From Shouchella sp047238345 (lineage in GTDB: Bacteria > Bacillota > Bacilli > Bacillales > Bacillaceae_D), in the NCBI RefSeq assembly GCF_047238345.1, contig NZ_JBDFMQ010000001.1, positions 3,224,001-3,288,000 on the forward strand: a stretch of DNA of 64,000 bases, written 5' to 3'. Below are positions 1-7,684 of this stretch, piece by piece. The translations under genes were made by a program, and so were the position numbers. The notes beneath the pieces were generated by a model, which was given only the letters and a program-made list of their open reading frames with translations, searched no databases and was not told the origin of the DNA. How positions within the stretch are numbered: position 1 is the stretch's first letter; every line of letters starts with the position of its first letter.

Positions 1-188
1 TCTTTTTTATAATGACCGGGTAAACAGAGCTCTACTAAATGGCCAATTCCCCAAGTCATAATCGCTTCCCCTTTAAAAAAGCGGGAATCATTTATCGTAA
101 TATATCCTTTTTGTTTTGTTGTTTGTTTAAAAACAGCGGCGTAACTTCTTGCCTGATCAGGCTTTTCCGCTAAAATAACAGTCGTCAT
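1..188 (-). CDS. topB: DNA topoisomerase III, N-terminal fragment (cut by window edge)
   Basis: The first 62 codons lie in the window and the rest runs off its left edge. The protein opens with MTTVILAEKPDQARSYAAVF, the TOPRIM start typical of type IA topoisomerases (AEKP motif), followed by MTWGIGHLVELCLPGHY, which matches the family pattern TWxxGHLxxLxxPxxY. Type IA enzymes cut one DNA strand through a tyrosine further downstream, not visible here, and relax or decatenate DNA. An AGGAGG ribosome binding site sits six bases before the ATG. Fairly sure of the family; whether it is TopB itself or a plasmid-type relative cannot be decided from the fragment. Confidence 0.8.
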   Translation of the reverse strand, partial: MTTVILAEKPDQARSYAAVFKQTTKQKGYITINDSRFFKGEAIMTWGIGHLVELCLPGHYKK

Positions 189-342
189 CGTTTCCCTCCT
201 GTTTACCCTTTGAGGTTAATCACTTTATTTATGAGAATAGTTGTTAAAGTCCTTCAGTTAACATTCTTTTGCTCTACCACCTAGTGTACAATACAATCAA
301 ACATGATGAAGGGATGGATTTTCATTAAGTATTTATATGAGT

Positions 343-568
343 CAATATGGCGTACGCTTTCACCACAGGCACAAGCACGACATCCGTTTGCACTACGTTA
401 TCAATTGCCTCCACAGTTTCTTCTTTGCCTCTGGCACGGCTTCAGCCATTCCGCAAAAAACGCTCCATTGCCTTCTGACATGTGCTGTTCCCGTAGAAGT
501 CGACGCCATCAACTGTTACAACCAATATTGCTATTATCATTCGTAAAAATGACTATTACTTCCTATTA
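343..568. repeat. Dispersed imperfect repeat, copy 1
   Basis: This stretch matches 4940-5105. Shared blocks include AATATGGCG.ACGCTTTC, GGCACGGCNTCAGCCATT, CGCTCCATTG, GTGCTGTTCCCGT and CTATTATCATTCGTAAAAA. Copy 1 carries about 70 extra bases (roughly 361-430) between the first two blocks. The tail of the repeat reaches into the first codons of the lipoprotein gene starting at 549. No transposase lies nearby, so this looks like a non-coding dispersed element. Confidence 0.75.
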
Positions 569-1070
569 TAAAAATTCTTTCAAGTACTTGTTTGCATTGC
601 TTATGATGACCTTTTTAGTTGCTTGCTCGCAGCAGCCTTCATTACCAGAGGAGCAACCAGACGATTTTCAATTTCACCTACTATACGGTTTCGGCGAATC
701 GCCTACAAACGAGATCAATACATTTGATCAGACATTTACAAAAGATCTGGTGCAAGCAGGTACGGAAACCATATCATTTGAATGGACCGACGAGCAAATG
801 GCCACTTTTTATAACCAGTTTCGCGACAACCATGTACTTCAACTTCCTAGCGAGAGTGAAAGCGCCCGCGCCCCCTGCACGATTCCTTACAGACAGTACG
901 ACCTATATTTCGTTGCTCAGGGTGAAGCGTATAGAGTGAATTGGGATTCAGAATGTTCGACTGACGCTATTGACCAATGGGAACAATTTATCGAGAACGT
1001 GTATGAGGACATGCTTACTCCATCAGACGCCTATCAACAATTACCAGATGCAGTTGGAGGGTATGATTAA
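549..1070 (+). CDS. Putative lipoprotein, unknown function
   Basis: The protein (173 aa) has a short N-region, a hydrophobic stretch LFALLMMTFLVAC and a lipobox LVAC with Cys at about residue 26, so it should be lipid-anchored on the outer face of the membrane. The rest is acidic and hydrophilic with two further cysteines (around PCTIP and SECST) that could pair. I do not recognise a family. The reading frame is open back to 303, but the residues before 549 come from repeat DNA and look meaningless. There is no good ribosome binding site before the ATG at 549, and the start itself lies in repeat sequence, so the gene may have been displaced from its original promoter or may be poorly expressed. 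Confidence 0.55.
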   Translation: MTITSYYKNSFKYLFALLMMTFLVACSQQPSLPEEQPDDFQFHLLYGFGESPTNEINTFDQTFTKDLVQAGTETISFEWTDEQMATFYNQFRDNHVLQLPSESESARAPCTIPYRQYDLYFVAQGEAYRVNWDSECSTDAIDQWEQFIENVYEDMLTPSDAYQQLPDAVGGYD

Positions 1071-1071
1071 C

Positions 1072-1111
1072 AAAAAAAAGAGAGCACTGCCTCCATTCTG
1101 AGGTGTGCTCT
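1072..1111 (-). terminator. Terminator after the YitT / 36-aa gene pair
   Basis: Hairpin with AGAGCAC pairing to GTGCTCT plus an inner GCCTC/GAGG stem. Read on the minus strand it is followed by a run of eight T. It lies just past the stop of the 36-codon gene and supports that gene being part of the transcript. Confidence 0.8.
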
Positions 1112-1117
1112 AACCTA

Positions 1118-1228
1118 TTATCGCTTTACACGAGGCTCTTCTTCTAGTCTCCAATCACATAACCGTTTGACTCGACTCATTAATTGACGGTGTTGTCTCC
1201 AGCGTTCTCTTCTTGATTTTCGTTCCAT
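1118..1228 (-). CDS. Small basic protein (36 aa) coupled to the yitT-family gene
   Basis: A 36-codon frame starts with ATG six bases after the stop of the YitT-family gene. Its ribosome binding site (GAGGAG, about eight bases upstream) is formed by the last codons of that gene, a typical arrangement for translational coupling. The product starts MERKSRRERW and is very rich in Arg and Lys, with one Cys and two Trp; no membrane segment is seen. A terminator follows the stop codon by seven bases, so the frame fits exactly between the upstream gene and the end of the transcript. I know of no family for it. An RNA- or acidic-membrane-binding role would only be a guess from the charge. Confidence 0.6.
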   Translation of the reverse strand: MERKSRRERWRQHRQLMSRVKRLCDWRLEEEPRVKR

Positions 1229-1233
1229 ATCGA

Positions 1234-2124
1234 TTACTCCTCTGCTCGGTTTTTGTAGTATTGCTTTTCCTTTTTCGGACTACTAAACGTTTTTTGCGTT
1301 GGATAATGGGCTTTAGTAAACGAACCGCCACTAACATCTTTAACCGTATGAACAACCGTAAATGCGTCATCATCAATATCACGAATAAGCTTTTTCAAGT
1401 AGAATAACTGCTGCTTGGCAACGGATACGTAAATCAAATTTTCATCAATACCGCTTTCATCATTCTTCCCTTGAAGAATAGTCGTATGGGCACCTAAATT
1501 TTTGCGTATGCTTTTCGCAACCGCTTGATGCTGGTTTGAAAAAATATGCACGACTTTTTTTGACTCAAAGCCTTCTAACACATAATCCGTCACCTTCTTC
1601 CCAATAAAGAGCGCAACAACGGTATATAACGTCAGCACAGGACCAATAACAAATACACCTGCAACAACGATGGCCGCATCGAGAATAAAATTGGTACCTG
1701 TTAATTCCCAGCCAAACTTGTAATTAAGCATCCGCGCAATCGTCGATGATCCGCCAGTTGTGCTCCCAGAGCGAAAAATAAAGCCAAATCCAATTCCAGT
1801 GAACACCCCTGTATATAAGGCAGCTAGTAATGGATCATTGACCGGTCCTGCTACGTCTTCAAGTAAAAATAAAAACAACGAAAACAGCGGAATCGTAACG
1901 GTTGATTTCACAATCATCGAACGAGGCAAATAACGATAGCCTAGTAACAAAACAAGTCCATTTGCCACTAAGGTAACAATTGCTGGTGACCAACCAAGAC
2001 CAAAATAAAGCAATAGAGAAAGTCCTGGTATACCACCTTCCGCTAGCCCGTTCGGCATCGCAAAAACAGCAACCGAAAGCGCAAAGAAAAACGTACCTAA
2101 CACCATAAATCCATAGTCTTTCAT
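1234..2124 (-). CDS. YitT family membrane protein (DUF161 plus DUF2179)
   Basis: Protein of 296 aa with an integral membrane N-terminal part (about five hydrophobic segments in residues 5-175) and a soluble C-terminal domain of the DUF2179 type (about 190-265). The motifs FAMPNGLAEGGIPGLSLLL and SGSTTGGSSTIARMLNYK are characteristic of the YitT/YpjC/YvjA family of Bacillus. The molecular function of the family is not established; it is often described as a possible transporter with a cytoplasmic sensor domain. Preceded by a GAAGGGAAG ribosome binding site. The C-terminal tail after residue 265 is basic. The small gene downstream overlaps its translation signals. Confidence 0.88.
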   Translation of the reverse strand: MKDYGFMVLGTFFFALSVAVFAMPNGLAEGGIPGLSLLLYFGLGWSPAIVTLVANGLVLLLGYRYLPRSMIVKSTVTIPLFSLFLFLLEDVAGPVNDPLLAALYTGVFTGIGFGFIFRSGSTTGGSSTIARMLNYKFGWELTGTNFILDAAIVVAGVFVIGPVLTLYTVVALFIGKKVTDYVLEGFESKKVVHIFSNQHQAVAKSIRKNLGAHTTILQGKNDESGIDENLIYVSVAKQQLFYLKKLIRDIDDDAFTVVHTVKDVSGGSFTKAHYPTQKTFSSPKKEKQYYKNRAEE

Positions 2125-2234
2125 ACGCCACTTCCCTTCTCTCTGTCTAAAGTGTGCGCTGTGACATACAGCTTTTCTTTCTTTTTAGATGTACTAGCAA
2201 CATACCCGCTTTTAAAAATATTAGTCAACGAATC

Positions 2235-2263
2235 AAAAAAAAGTGATTCCTCATCACTTTTTT
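2235..2263 (-). terminator. Terminator of the DUF1904 gene
   Basis: AAAAAAGTGAT and ATCACTTTTTT form a stem around the loop TCCTC. It has T runs on both strands and lies just past the stop of the minus-strand DUF1904 gene. Confidence 0.85.
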
Positions 2264-2271
2264 AATCGTCA

Positions 2272-2607
2272 TTATTGTTTAATGGATCGCTTTATGGGCT
2301 TGCCATTTTTATAGTAGCGTTCTGGTGACAAGAGAAGAAAGTAAATGTGTACATGATCATACCCTTCTTCTTGGAATAAAGCGGTAAAGGTTTCTGCAAT
2401 GTCATCGTGAACATCCTGATCTCTAGGAAACATTCGAATCTCAAGTGTGAGAGGGACGTTTGCAATCGGCTCAGACATAATCCGTTCTATTTTTACCTTT
2501 TCTTTTGAAACGTGCACAATTTCAGTAAACACATCTATGATTGCTGGTGCAAGCGCTTGTAATGTTTCCGTTGAAAAACCGGTAAAGCGTAAATATGGCA
2601 ACCCCAT
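2272..2607 (-). CDS. DUF1904 family protein
   Basis: Small soluble protein (111 aa). The opening LPYLRFTGFSTETLQALAPA, the central pair of beta-strand-like segments and the C-terminal HVHIYFLLLSPERYY resemble the DUF1904 family of Firmicutes, whose function is unknown; the predicted fold is reminiscent of tautomerase-like proteins. A GTG one codon upstream (2610) is an alternative start; neither start has a strong ribosome binding site. It is a single-gene unit with its own terminator. Confidence 0.6.
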   Translation of the reverse strand: MGLPYLRFTGFSTETLQALAPAIIDVFTEIVHVSKEKVKIERIMSEPIANVPLTLEIRMFPRDQDVHDDIAETFTALFQEEGYDHVHIYFLLLSPERYYKNGKPIKRSIKQ

Positions 2608-2704
2608 CACTTCATTTCTTCTAGTTTCTACTGAATAAGTGTACTTGTCTCGTTTTTAAATTGCAATAAAAGTGCGTCTAGCACGTTTAATTCAGGACAT
2701 AGAG

Positions 2705-2820
2705 CAAACCGCACTCAAGGGGGAAGTGCGGTTCAGTGTGTATATTCATTAAGGAAGGGGGGAGAAACAAATCTTAGGCATGCCTATGATCTGTTGTAAA
2801 TTAAATAGCCCATTCTCCCC
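2705..2820. other. Two consecutive hairpins in a gene-free 500-base stretch
   Basis: The gap 2608-3112 holds no long reading frame. It contains a strong hairpin at 2706-2732 (AACCGCACT / AGTGCGGTT) and a second element at 2759-2820 closed by GGGGAGAA / TTCTCCCC. Inside the second lies the perfect palindrome TAGGCATGCCTA, flanked by ACAAATC and GATCTGTTGT, which can extend the stem. Neither hairpin has a T run behind it, so they do not look like simple terminators. The strand and function are unknown. Confidence 0.35.
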
Positions 2821-3021
2821 TTACTTAAACCTATTTCAATAAAAAATTTAAAAAAACTTCAATTGGTTATTTTCACCAGTGAGTCGTTAAGTTTTTTCTG
2901 AATAAGGCCGGTGCTATTGATCGTAAACAATCATTAGTAAATTATGCCATTCAATCAATTGTAAAAAAGTGTAATCGTTGATTAAACCGGGTACGGAAAA
3001 GTAAAAACGAGGAGGGTCTCC

Positions 3022-3096
3022 ATGATAAGGCTCACAACATGTTAAATGGAAAGTTAGCAATGTATTACCTACTGATGTCCAATAATGTTTCCATTT
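3022..3096 (+). promoter_or_regulatory. Possible leader: 7-codon frame and long-range hairpin before a lipoprotein gene
   Basis: A good ribosome binding site (GAGGAGGG) precedes a 7-codon frame (MIRLTTC, 3022-3045). Its stop overlaps AAATGGAAA at 3044-3052, which pairs perfectly with TTTCCATTT at 3088-3096, ending three bases before the AAAGGA ribosome binding site of the next gene. This could be a translational attenuator, but it may be chance. Confidence 0.3.
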
Positions 3097-3112
3097 AGAA
3101 AGGACGTTCGCC

Positions 3113-3655
3113 ATGTATAAAACGATCTTGTTCATTTCTTCTTTTATGACCTTAACGTTTCTCTTAGCAAGCTGCGTTGAAGATGATATTGTTCTTGAGC
3201 AAACTTACGAATCTCCTCTAGTAGAAGGATTACCTGACGAGCCCCCAGAAGTTTCGTTACTCGTAAATGGAGAAGCACAGTCGGATTTGCAGTATGAGCT
3301 TCTATGCTGGGGAACGTCATGCAGAGACGATGTGACTCATGAAATGAGTGCAACAGAAGCGGTAGAGGATCTTCCTTCAATTGAGATGTATCCGGGTGAT
3401 ACCATAACCGTTCAAAATGAAGACCAAGATTTGCTCAACCAGTTTGACTCCCATCATTCCATTAGCTATCGCCATCGCGGAAATTATTATGCGGCAACAC
3501 CTCTCTCTACAACTCATATTAATGTAGATGATCTTCACAACACATCAACACCAGGAGAATACATCCATCAAATTCATCTTGAGTGGCTTGATGATCATGA
3601 AGAAACAGTCGGTTCAATCGTTCTTTATTACACCATTGAAATTATCGAGACATAA
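3113..3655 (+). CDS. Putative lipoprotein, unknown function
   Basis: The protein (180 aa) starts MYKTILFISSFMTLTFLLAS and reaches a lipobox LASC at about residue 21, followed by an acidic region (EDDIVLEQ). It is therefore an extracytoplasmic lipoprotein. Two cysteines near residues 65-70 (LLCWGTSC) could form a disulphide. The C-terminal half (YPGDTITVQN, then alternating hydrophobic strands) suggests an immunoglobulin-like beta fold. I do not recognise a named family. A GAAAGGA ribosome binding site precedes the ATG. A possible regulatory hairpin lies immediately upstream. Confidence 0.7.
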   Translation: MYKTILFISSFMTLTFLLASCVEDDIVLEQTYESPLVEGLPDEPPEVSLLVNGEAQSDLQYELLCWGTSCRDDVTHEMSATEAVEDLPSIEMYPGDTITVQNEDQDLLNQFDSHHSISYRHRGNYYAATPLSTTHINVDDLHNTSTPGEYIHQIHLEWLDDHEETVGSIVLYYTIEIIET

Positions 3656-3723
3656 CTAGAAACGGAGTTGTCTAAACTTTTTTAAATTGATATGTTTAGA
3701 GAAAAAGAGATTGGACCACACAC

Positions 3724-4821
3724 ATGACAATAAATGAATGGATTATGATTCTACTCGCTCTCTTTCTTGCGGTTGGTGCTTTCGACTGGTGCATCGGCAA
3801 TCGATTTGGGCTAGGGGCCGAATTTGAAAACGGAATTATGAGTATGGGAAGAGTTGCACTTGCAATGGTCGGCATTATTACACTTGCACCACTTGTTGCG
3901 CAGTGGCTTACGCCTGTAATTACTCCGCTCTATACCCATCTCGGTGCCGACCCTGCCTCTTTTGCTAATACGATCTTAGCACTTGATATGGGTGGCTATG
4001 CGCTTGCACAAGAGATGGGTATAAACGATGAAGCCAGTTTGTTTTCCTGGGTCTTCTTAGGCACTATGCTTGGACCAACAATTGTTTTTACGATTCCGAT
4101 TGCCTTGCGGATGGTTGAAAACAGCGATCAGTCCGCATTAGCGAAAGGAATGCTTATAGGCCTGAGCACGATTCCGATCGGGTGCTTTCTAGGTGGCTTT
4201 TTCGCAGGTTTTAACCCAGAGATGATGATTCGCAATCTTATTATTCCTACTCTGTTTTCAATCATCGTCATTCTCGCACTACGTTTTCAGCCAAAACGTT
4301 CGATCAAAACATTTCTTATGTTTGGGAAAGGGATTCAAATCATTGGCGTCGTAGGCTTAGCTATAGCTGGCATCACACACATTACCGAAATTAGCGCTTT
4401 TACTCAGCTAGCACCGCTTGAAGAGAGCTTAATGATTGTCGGCACTATTGCAGTTGTTTTAGCTGGAGCATTCCCGCTAGTGGCAGTATTAAAAAAAGGG
4501 ATGCAGCCCTTTTTTGTCACGATTGGTCGATGGTTAAACGTCGATGGGTATGCGATTACTGCCATTGTGACCTCTCTCGCCCATGCCATACCGGCTTTCT
4601 TATTACTTAAAGACATGACGACTCGAAGCAAAGTGGTTGCGACGTCTTTCATGGTTTCAGGCGCGTTCGTCCTCGGTGGTCACCTTGGCTTTGTTGCGAG
4701 TATTGAGCAGCACATGGTTGTTCCAATGATGATTGGAAAGCTTGTAGCCGGACTATTAGCCGTGATCATTGCGCTCATGATAGAGCGTGATGATTCCTTC
4801 AGCACAGCCGGTAAGGAATGA
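3724..4821 (+). CDS. eutH: Ethanolamine transporter EutH family
   Basis: Integral membrane protein of 365 aa with about ten hydrophobic segments. The opening (NEWIMILLALFLAVGAFDWC), the ANTILALDMGGYALAQEM segment and the C-terminal GHLGFVAS motif match EutH, which moves ethanolamine into the cell for use as carbon and nitrogen. No other ethanolamine utilisation gene (eutABC, shell proteins, two-component system) is visible, so this is an orphan copy acting alone or feeding enzymes encoded elsewhere. The ribosome binding site is weak. A strong terminator follows, so it is monocistronic. Confidence 0.88.
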   Translation: MTINEWIMILLALFLAVGAFDWCIGNRFGLGAEFENGIMSMGRVALAMVGIITLAPLVAQWLTPVITPLYTHLGADPASFANTILALDMGGYALAQEMGINDEASLFSWVFLGTMLGPTIVFTIPIALRMVENSDQSALAKGMLIGLSTIPIGCFLGGFFAGFNPEMMIRNLIIPTLFSIIVILALRFQPKRSIKTFLMFGKGIQIIGVVGLAIAGITHITEISAFTQLAPLEESLMIVGTIAVVLAGAFPLVAVLKKGMQPFFVTIGRWLNVDGYAITAIVTSLAHAIPAFLLLKDMTTRSKVVATSFMVSGAFVLGGHLGFVASIEQHMVVPMMIGKLVAGLLAVIIALMIERDDSFSTAGKE

Positions 4822-4863
4822 AAATTGCGATTTCTTCTACTTTCTGTACAAACAGTAATAAAT

Positions 4864-4895
4864 AGCTGTCCCAAATTTCTTGGGGCAGCTTTTTT
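4864..4895 (+). terminator. Terminator of eutH
   Basis: AGCTG-CCC pairs with GGG-CAGCT around an AAATTTCTT loop, followed by six T. Confidence 0.88.
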
Positions 4896-4939
4896 ATTCA
4901 GATAATATCTGAGTCAATTCCATATTTCGAGTTAGACGT

Positions 4940-5105
4940 AATATGGCGAACGCTTTCCCCGGGCACGGCCTCAGCCATTTCCGCAAAAACGCTCCATTGT
5001 CTTCGGACACGTGCTGTTCCCGTGGGAGTCGTCGCCACTTAATAAAAGGAATGTTACAAACAATCTTTCTATTATCATTCGTAAAAAATATTACTACCTA
5101 TTAAG
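4940..5105. repeat. Dispersed imperfect repeat, copy 2
   Basis: Second copy of the element at 343-568, without the 70-base insertion. Its ends can fold back on each other: GGCGAACGC...CCCCGGGCACGGC near 4945-4968 is an imperfect inverted match to GTGCTGTTCCCGTGGGAGTCG near 5011-5031. It ends with CTATTATCATTCGTAAAAA and lies in the intergenic space before the sucrose operon promoter. The pattern (palindromic, GC-rich core, AT-rich tail) resembles small dispersed elements described in bacilli. Confidence 0.75.
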
Positions 5106-5145
5106 GAATTTATTTATCTGTAAAATCTCATTTTTAATGAATCCT

Positions 5146-5203
5146 TTGACATCCTGGATACTTTCGTTATAGTATACACGTAAACGGTTACGTAAACGAT
5201 TAC
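5146..5203 (+). promoter_or_regulatory. Sucrose operon promoter with two tandem LacI-type operators
   Basis: A -35 box TTGACA (5146-5151) is followed by TATAGT (5168-5173, 16-base spacing) or TAGTAT (5170-5175, 18). Directly behind lie two adjacent 12-base palindromes, GTAAACGGTTAC (5180-5191) and GTAAACGATTAC (5192-5203). Both have the central CG typical of LacI-family operators. They cover the transcription start, so binding of the first gene product would repress the whole operon, itself included. Confidence 0.85.
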
Positions 5204-5233
5204 GTCAATGAATAGTTAAAGGAGATGACCAGC

Positions 5234-6229
5234 ATGGCCCGTGTCAGCATTAAAGATGTGGCGCAGGAAGCAAACGTTTCCACTGCAACCGTGTCCCATG
5301 TGTTGAACGGCACACGTTTTGTAGCAGAGTCTACAGCAAAACGCGTCCAGCAAGCGATGAAACACCTTGGTTATACGCCAAATTTCGCTGCCAAAACACT
5401 ACGTAGTCAAAAAACGTCAACGATTGGATTAATCGTCCCTGATATAGGAAACCATTTTTTTACTTCGGTTGTGAAAGAAATTGAAGCTGTACTCGGGCAA
5501 CACGCCTATCAGCTTTTAGTTGGAAACACCGATGAATCCCTTGAAATTGAGCAAAAAAAAATTCAAGCCTTCATCTCTCAACAAGTATCCGGTTTAATTA
5601 TCGCTTCGAGTGCGGAGAACTATAATGAGATTTCAGATGATATTCCTGCGGATATGCCGGTTGTATTAATTGACCGCCTTCCACAAAACACACCGAGAAG
5701 TTCAATTGTTGTTGATAATGAAAAAGGTGTGCAAGAAGCGGTAGAACAACTAATCAAAAGTGGCCACCGAGAAATCGGTCTGATTACAGGAATTGATACA
5801 TTAAGTACAACAAAGGAACGGGCAGCGGGCTATAAGGCTGCTTTAGCCCATCATCAAATCCCATACAACGAAGCATTGGTGTTTAATGGCGATTCAAAGT
5901 TTGAAAGTGGCTACATGGGGTGCGAACACTTACTTGAAACCACAGCCATAACCGCACTTTTTGTTGCAAATAACTTAATGAGCATTGGGGCAATGACCTA
6001 TTTGAAATCCTTTCAGTATTCAATTCCACACGATATTGCTTTTATCGGTTTTGATGACTATAAATGGGCAGAAATCACCTCTCCTCCCCTTACCGTTATT
6101 AAACAGCCTGTTGAACAGATTGGTACAACGGCCGCACAAGAATTATTAGAACAAATTCATGCTGGACAACCACGACAGAAAGCGTTTCGTTTTGAGACTG
6201 AATTGGTTTGTCGTGCCTCGCATGCATAG
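5234..6229 (+). CDS. LacI family repressor of the sucrose operon
   Basis: 331 aa. Residues 1-50 form the LacI helix-turn-helix and hinge (SIKDVAQEANVSTATVSHVL), followed by a periplasmic-binding-protein-like sensor domain (TSTIGLIVPDIGNHFFTSVV onward) that would bind a sugar or sugar phosphate. It heads an operon with a PTS permease and a sucrose-6-phosphate hydrolase, so it is the local ScrR/SacR-type repressor. The start at 5234 is preferred over the in-frame ATG at 5225 because AAAGGAG lies nine bases before 5234 and overlaps 5225. Two palindromic operators lie upstream. Inducer identity is inferred from the context. Confidence 0.92.
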   Translation: MARVSIKDVAQEANVSTATVSHVLNGTRFVAESTAKRVQQAMKHLGYTPNFAAKTLRSQKTSTIGLIVPDIGNHFFTSVVKEIEAVLGQHAYQLLVGNTDESLEIEQKKIQAFISQQVSGLIIASSAENYNEISDDIPADMPVVLIDRLPQNTPRSSIVVDNEKGVQEAVEQLIKSGHREIGLITGIDTLSTTKERAAGYKAALAHHQIPYNEALVFNGDSKFESGYMGCEHLLETTAITALFVANNLMSIGAMTYLKSFQYSIPHDIAFIGFDDYKWAEITSPPLTVIKQPVEQIGTTAAQELLEQIHAGQPRQKAFRFETELVCRASHA

Positions 6230-6259
6230 TGTTTATTTATCACAAAGGAGTGTCTTGCT

Positions 6260-7666
6260 TTGAAGAATAACCGTAAGATTGCAGAAGAAATTATTGCCGC
6301 TGTCGGTGGATCAGATAATATCAAATCCATCGCTCACTGTGCGACTCGTCTTCGGGTCATGGTCTATGACGAGGAGAAAATAGAGAAAGAAAAAGTGGAA
6401 GACATCGATAAAGTTAAAGGGGCTTATTTCAACTCTGGACAATATCAAATTATCCTTGGAACAGGAACCGTCAATCAAATCTACGAGCAAATTGAAAAGA
6501 TCGGTGTGACTGGTTCTTCTAAAGAAGATCAAAAACAAGAAACCAAAAATCAAGGCAATTGGTTTCAACGAATGATACGAACATTTGGTGATGTCTTCGT
6601 TCCCATTATCCCTGTTCTTGTTGCAACAGGTCTTTTTATGGGACTTCGAGGCTTACTTATGCAAGAGCAAGTATTAAGCTGGGTTGGTTTAACACCTGAA
6701 ACGATTCCAGACAACTTCCTCCTTTTCACTGAAATCTTAACGGATACAGCATTTGCCTTCTTACCTGCACTCATTGCTTGGTCGGCGTTTAGGGTATTCG
6801 GCGGAAGTCCTGTCATTGGCATTGTGCTAGGACTTATGCTTGTCAATCCAGCCCTTCCAAATGCATGGGCTGTTGGTGATGGATCAGCTGATCCGATTAC
6901 ATTCTTTGGTTTTATTGATGTGTCAGGCTACCAAGCTTCCGTATTACCAGCGTTTATTGCTGGGTTCCTTGGGGCAAAACTTGAAAAAGCGATTCGTAAA
7001 CGGGTTCCAGAAGCACTAGACTTAATTATGACGCCGTTTTTCACGTTATTAATTATGATTACTCTTGCACTCTTTGTCATTGGTCCTGTGTTCGGTGCTG
7101 TTGAAAGCATCGTGATGAGCGGTGTGCTTTTCTTACTTGAAGTACCGTTTGGAATTAGCGGATTAGTCATTGGCTTCTTCCACCAGCTTATTGTTATTAC
7201 AGGCGTACACCATATCTTTAATTTCTTAGAAGTACAACTGTTGGATCAGCTTGGCGCAAATCCATTTAATGCTATTATTACCGCGGCTATTGCTGCACAA
7301 GCAGGCGCAGCGCTTGCTGTCGGCTTAAAAACGCGTCATAAGAAACTTAAGGCCCTTGCGTTACCTTCATCATTCTCTGCCTTTTTAGGCATTACAGAAC
7401 CAGCCATTTTCGGGGTGAATTTACGCTATGGAAAACCTTTTGTTATGGGGTTAATCGGTGGTGGCGCTGGTGGGTTTTTCGCATCACTGGTTGGTTTGGC
7501 AGGTACAGGTATGGCCATTACTGTTATTCCAGGAACCCTTCTTTATCTTGATGGTCAATTATTGCTTTACATTCTTACTAACGTGATTGCAGCTGGTGTA
7601 GCCTTTGGACTCACATGGTTCTTTGGCTATAGTGATAAAAAGAAAGCAGAAATCGAAAACGCATAA
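6260..7666 (+). CDS. sacP: Sucrose-specific PTS permease EIIBC
   Basis: 468 aa. The N-terminal EIIB domain (1-80) has the phosphorylated Cys in the motif SIAHCATRLR (Cys 27). A linker leads to the EIIC membrane domain (about 105-460, roughly ten hydrophobic segments) with the GITEPAIFG signature near its C-terminal part. It takes up sucrose and phosphorylates it during transport. No EIIA domain is fused, so phosphate must come from an EIIA encoded elsewhere (the glucose EIIA in bacilli). The start is TTG with AAAGGAG nine bases upstream. It follows the repressor by 30 bases and precedes the hydrolase by 18. Sucrose is assigned from the family and the neighbouring GH32 gene; another beta-fructoside is possible. 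Confidence 0.9.
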   Translation: MKNNRKIAEEIIAAVGGSDNIKSIAHCATRLRVMVYDEEKIEKEKVEDIDKVKGAYFNSGQYQIILGTGTVNQIYEQIEKIGVTGSSKEDQKQETKNQGNWFQRMIRTFGDVFVPIIPVLVATGLFMGLRGLLMQEQVLSWVGLTPETIPDNFLLFTEILTDTAFAFLPALIAWSAFRVFGGSPVIGIVLGLMLVNPALPNAWAVGDGSADPITFFGFIDVSGYQASVLPAFIAGFLGAKLEKAIRKRVPEALDLIMTPFFTLLIMITLALFVIGPVFGAVESIVMSGVLFLLEVPFGISGLVIGFFHQLIVITGVHHIFNFLEVQLLDQLGANPFNAIITAAIAAQAGAALAVGLKTRHKKLKALALPSSFSAFLGITEPAIFGVNLRYGKPFVMGLIGGGAGGFFASLVGLAGTGMAITVIPGTLLYLDGQLLLYILTNVIAAGVAFGLTWFFGYSDKKKAEIENA

Positions 7667-7684
7667 ACGGGAGGCTGATTTTGT

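Noticed and set aside
303..548. Open frame extending the lipoprotein upstream to 303
   Set aside because: The codons lie in repeat DNA, read as an implausible Arg/Cys/Leu mix, and the signal peptide begins only after 549.
5178..5205. Sucrose operators read as CcpA cre sites
   Set aside because: The central CG palindrome fits the LacI family in general, but the flanks lack the TG/CA ends of cre, and the local LacI gene is the simpler partner.
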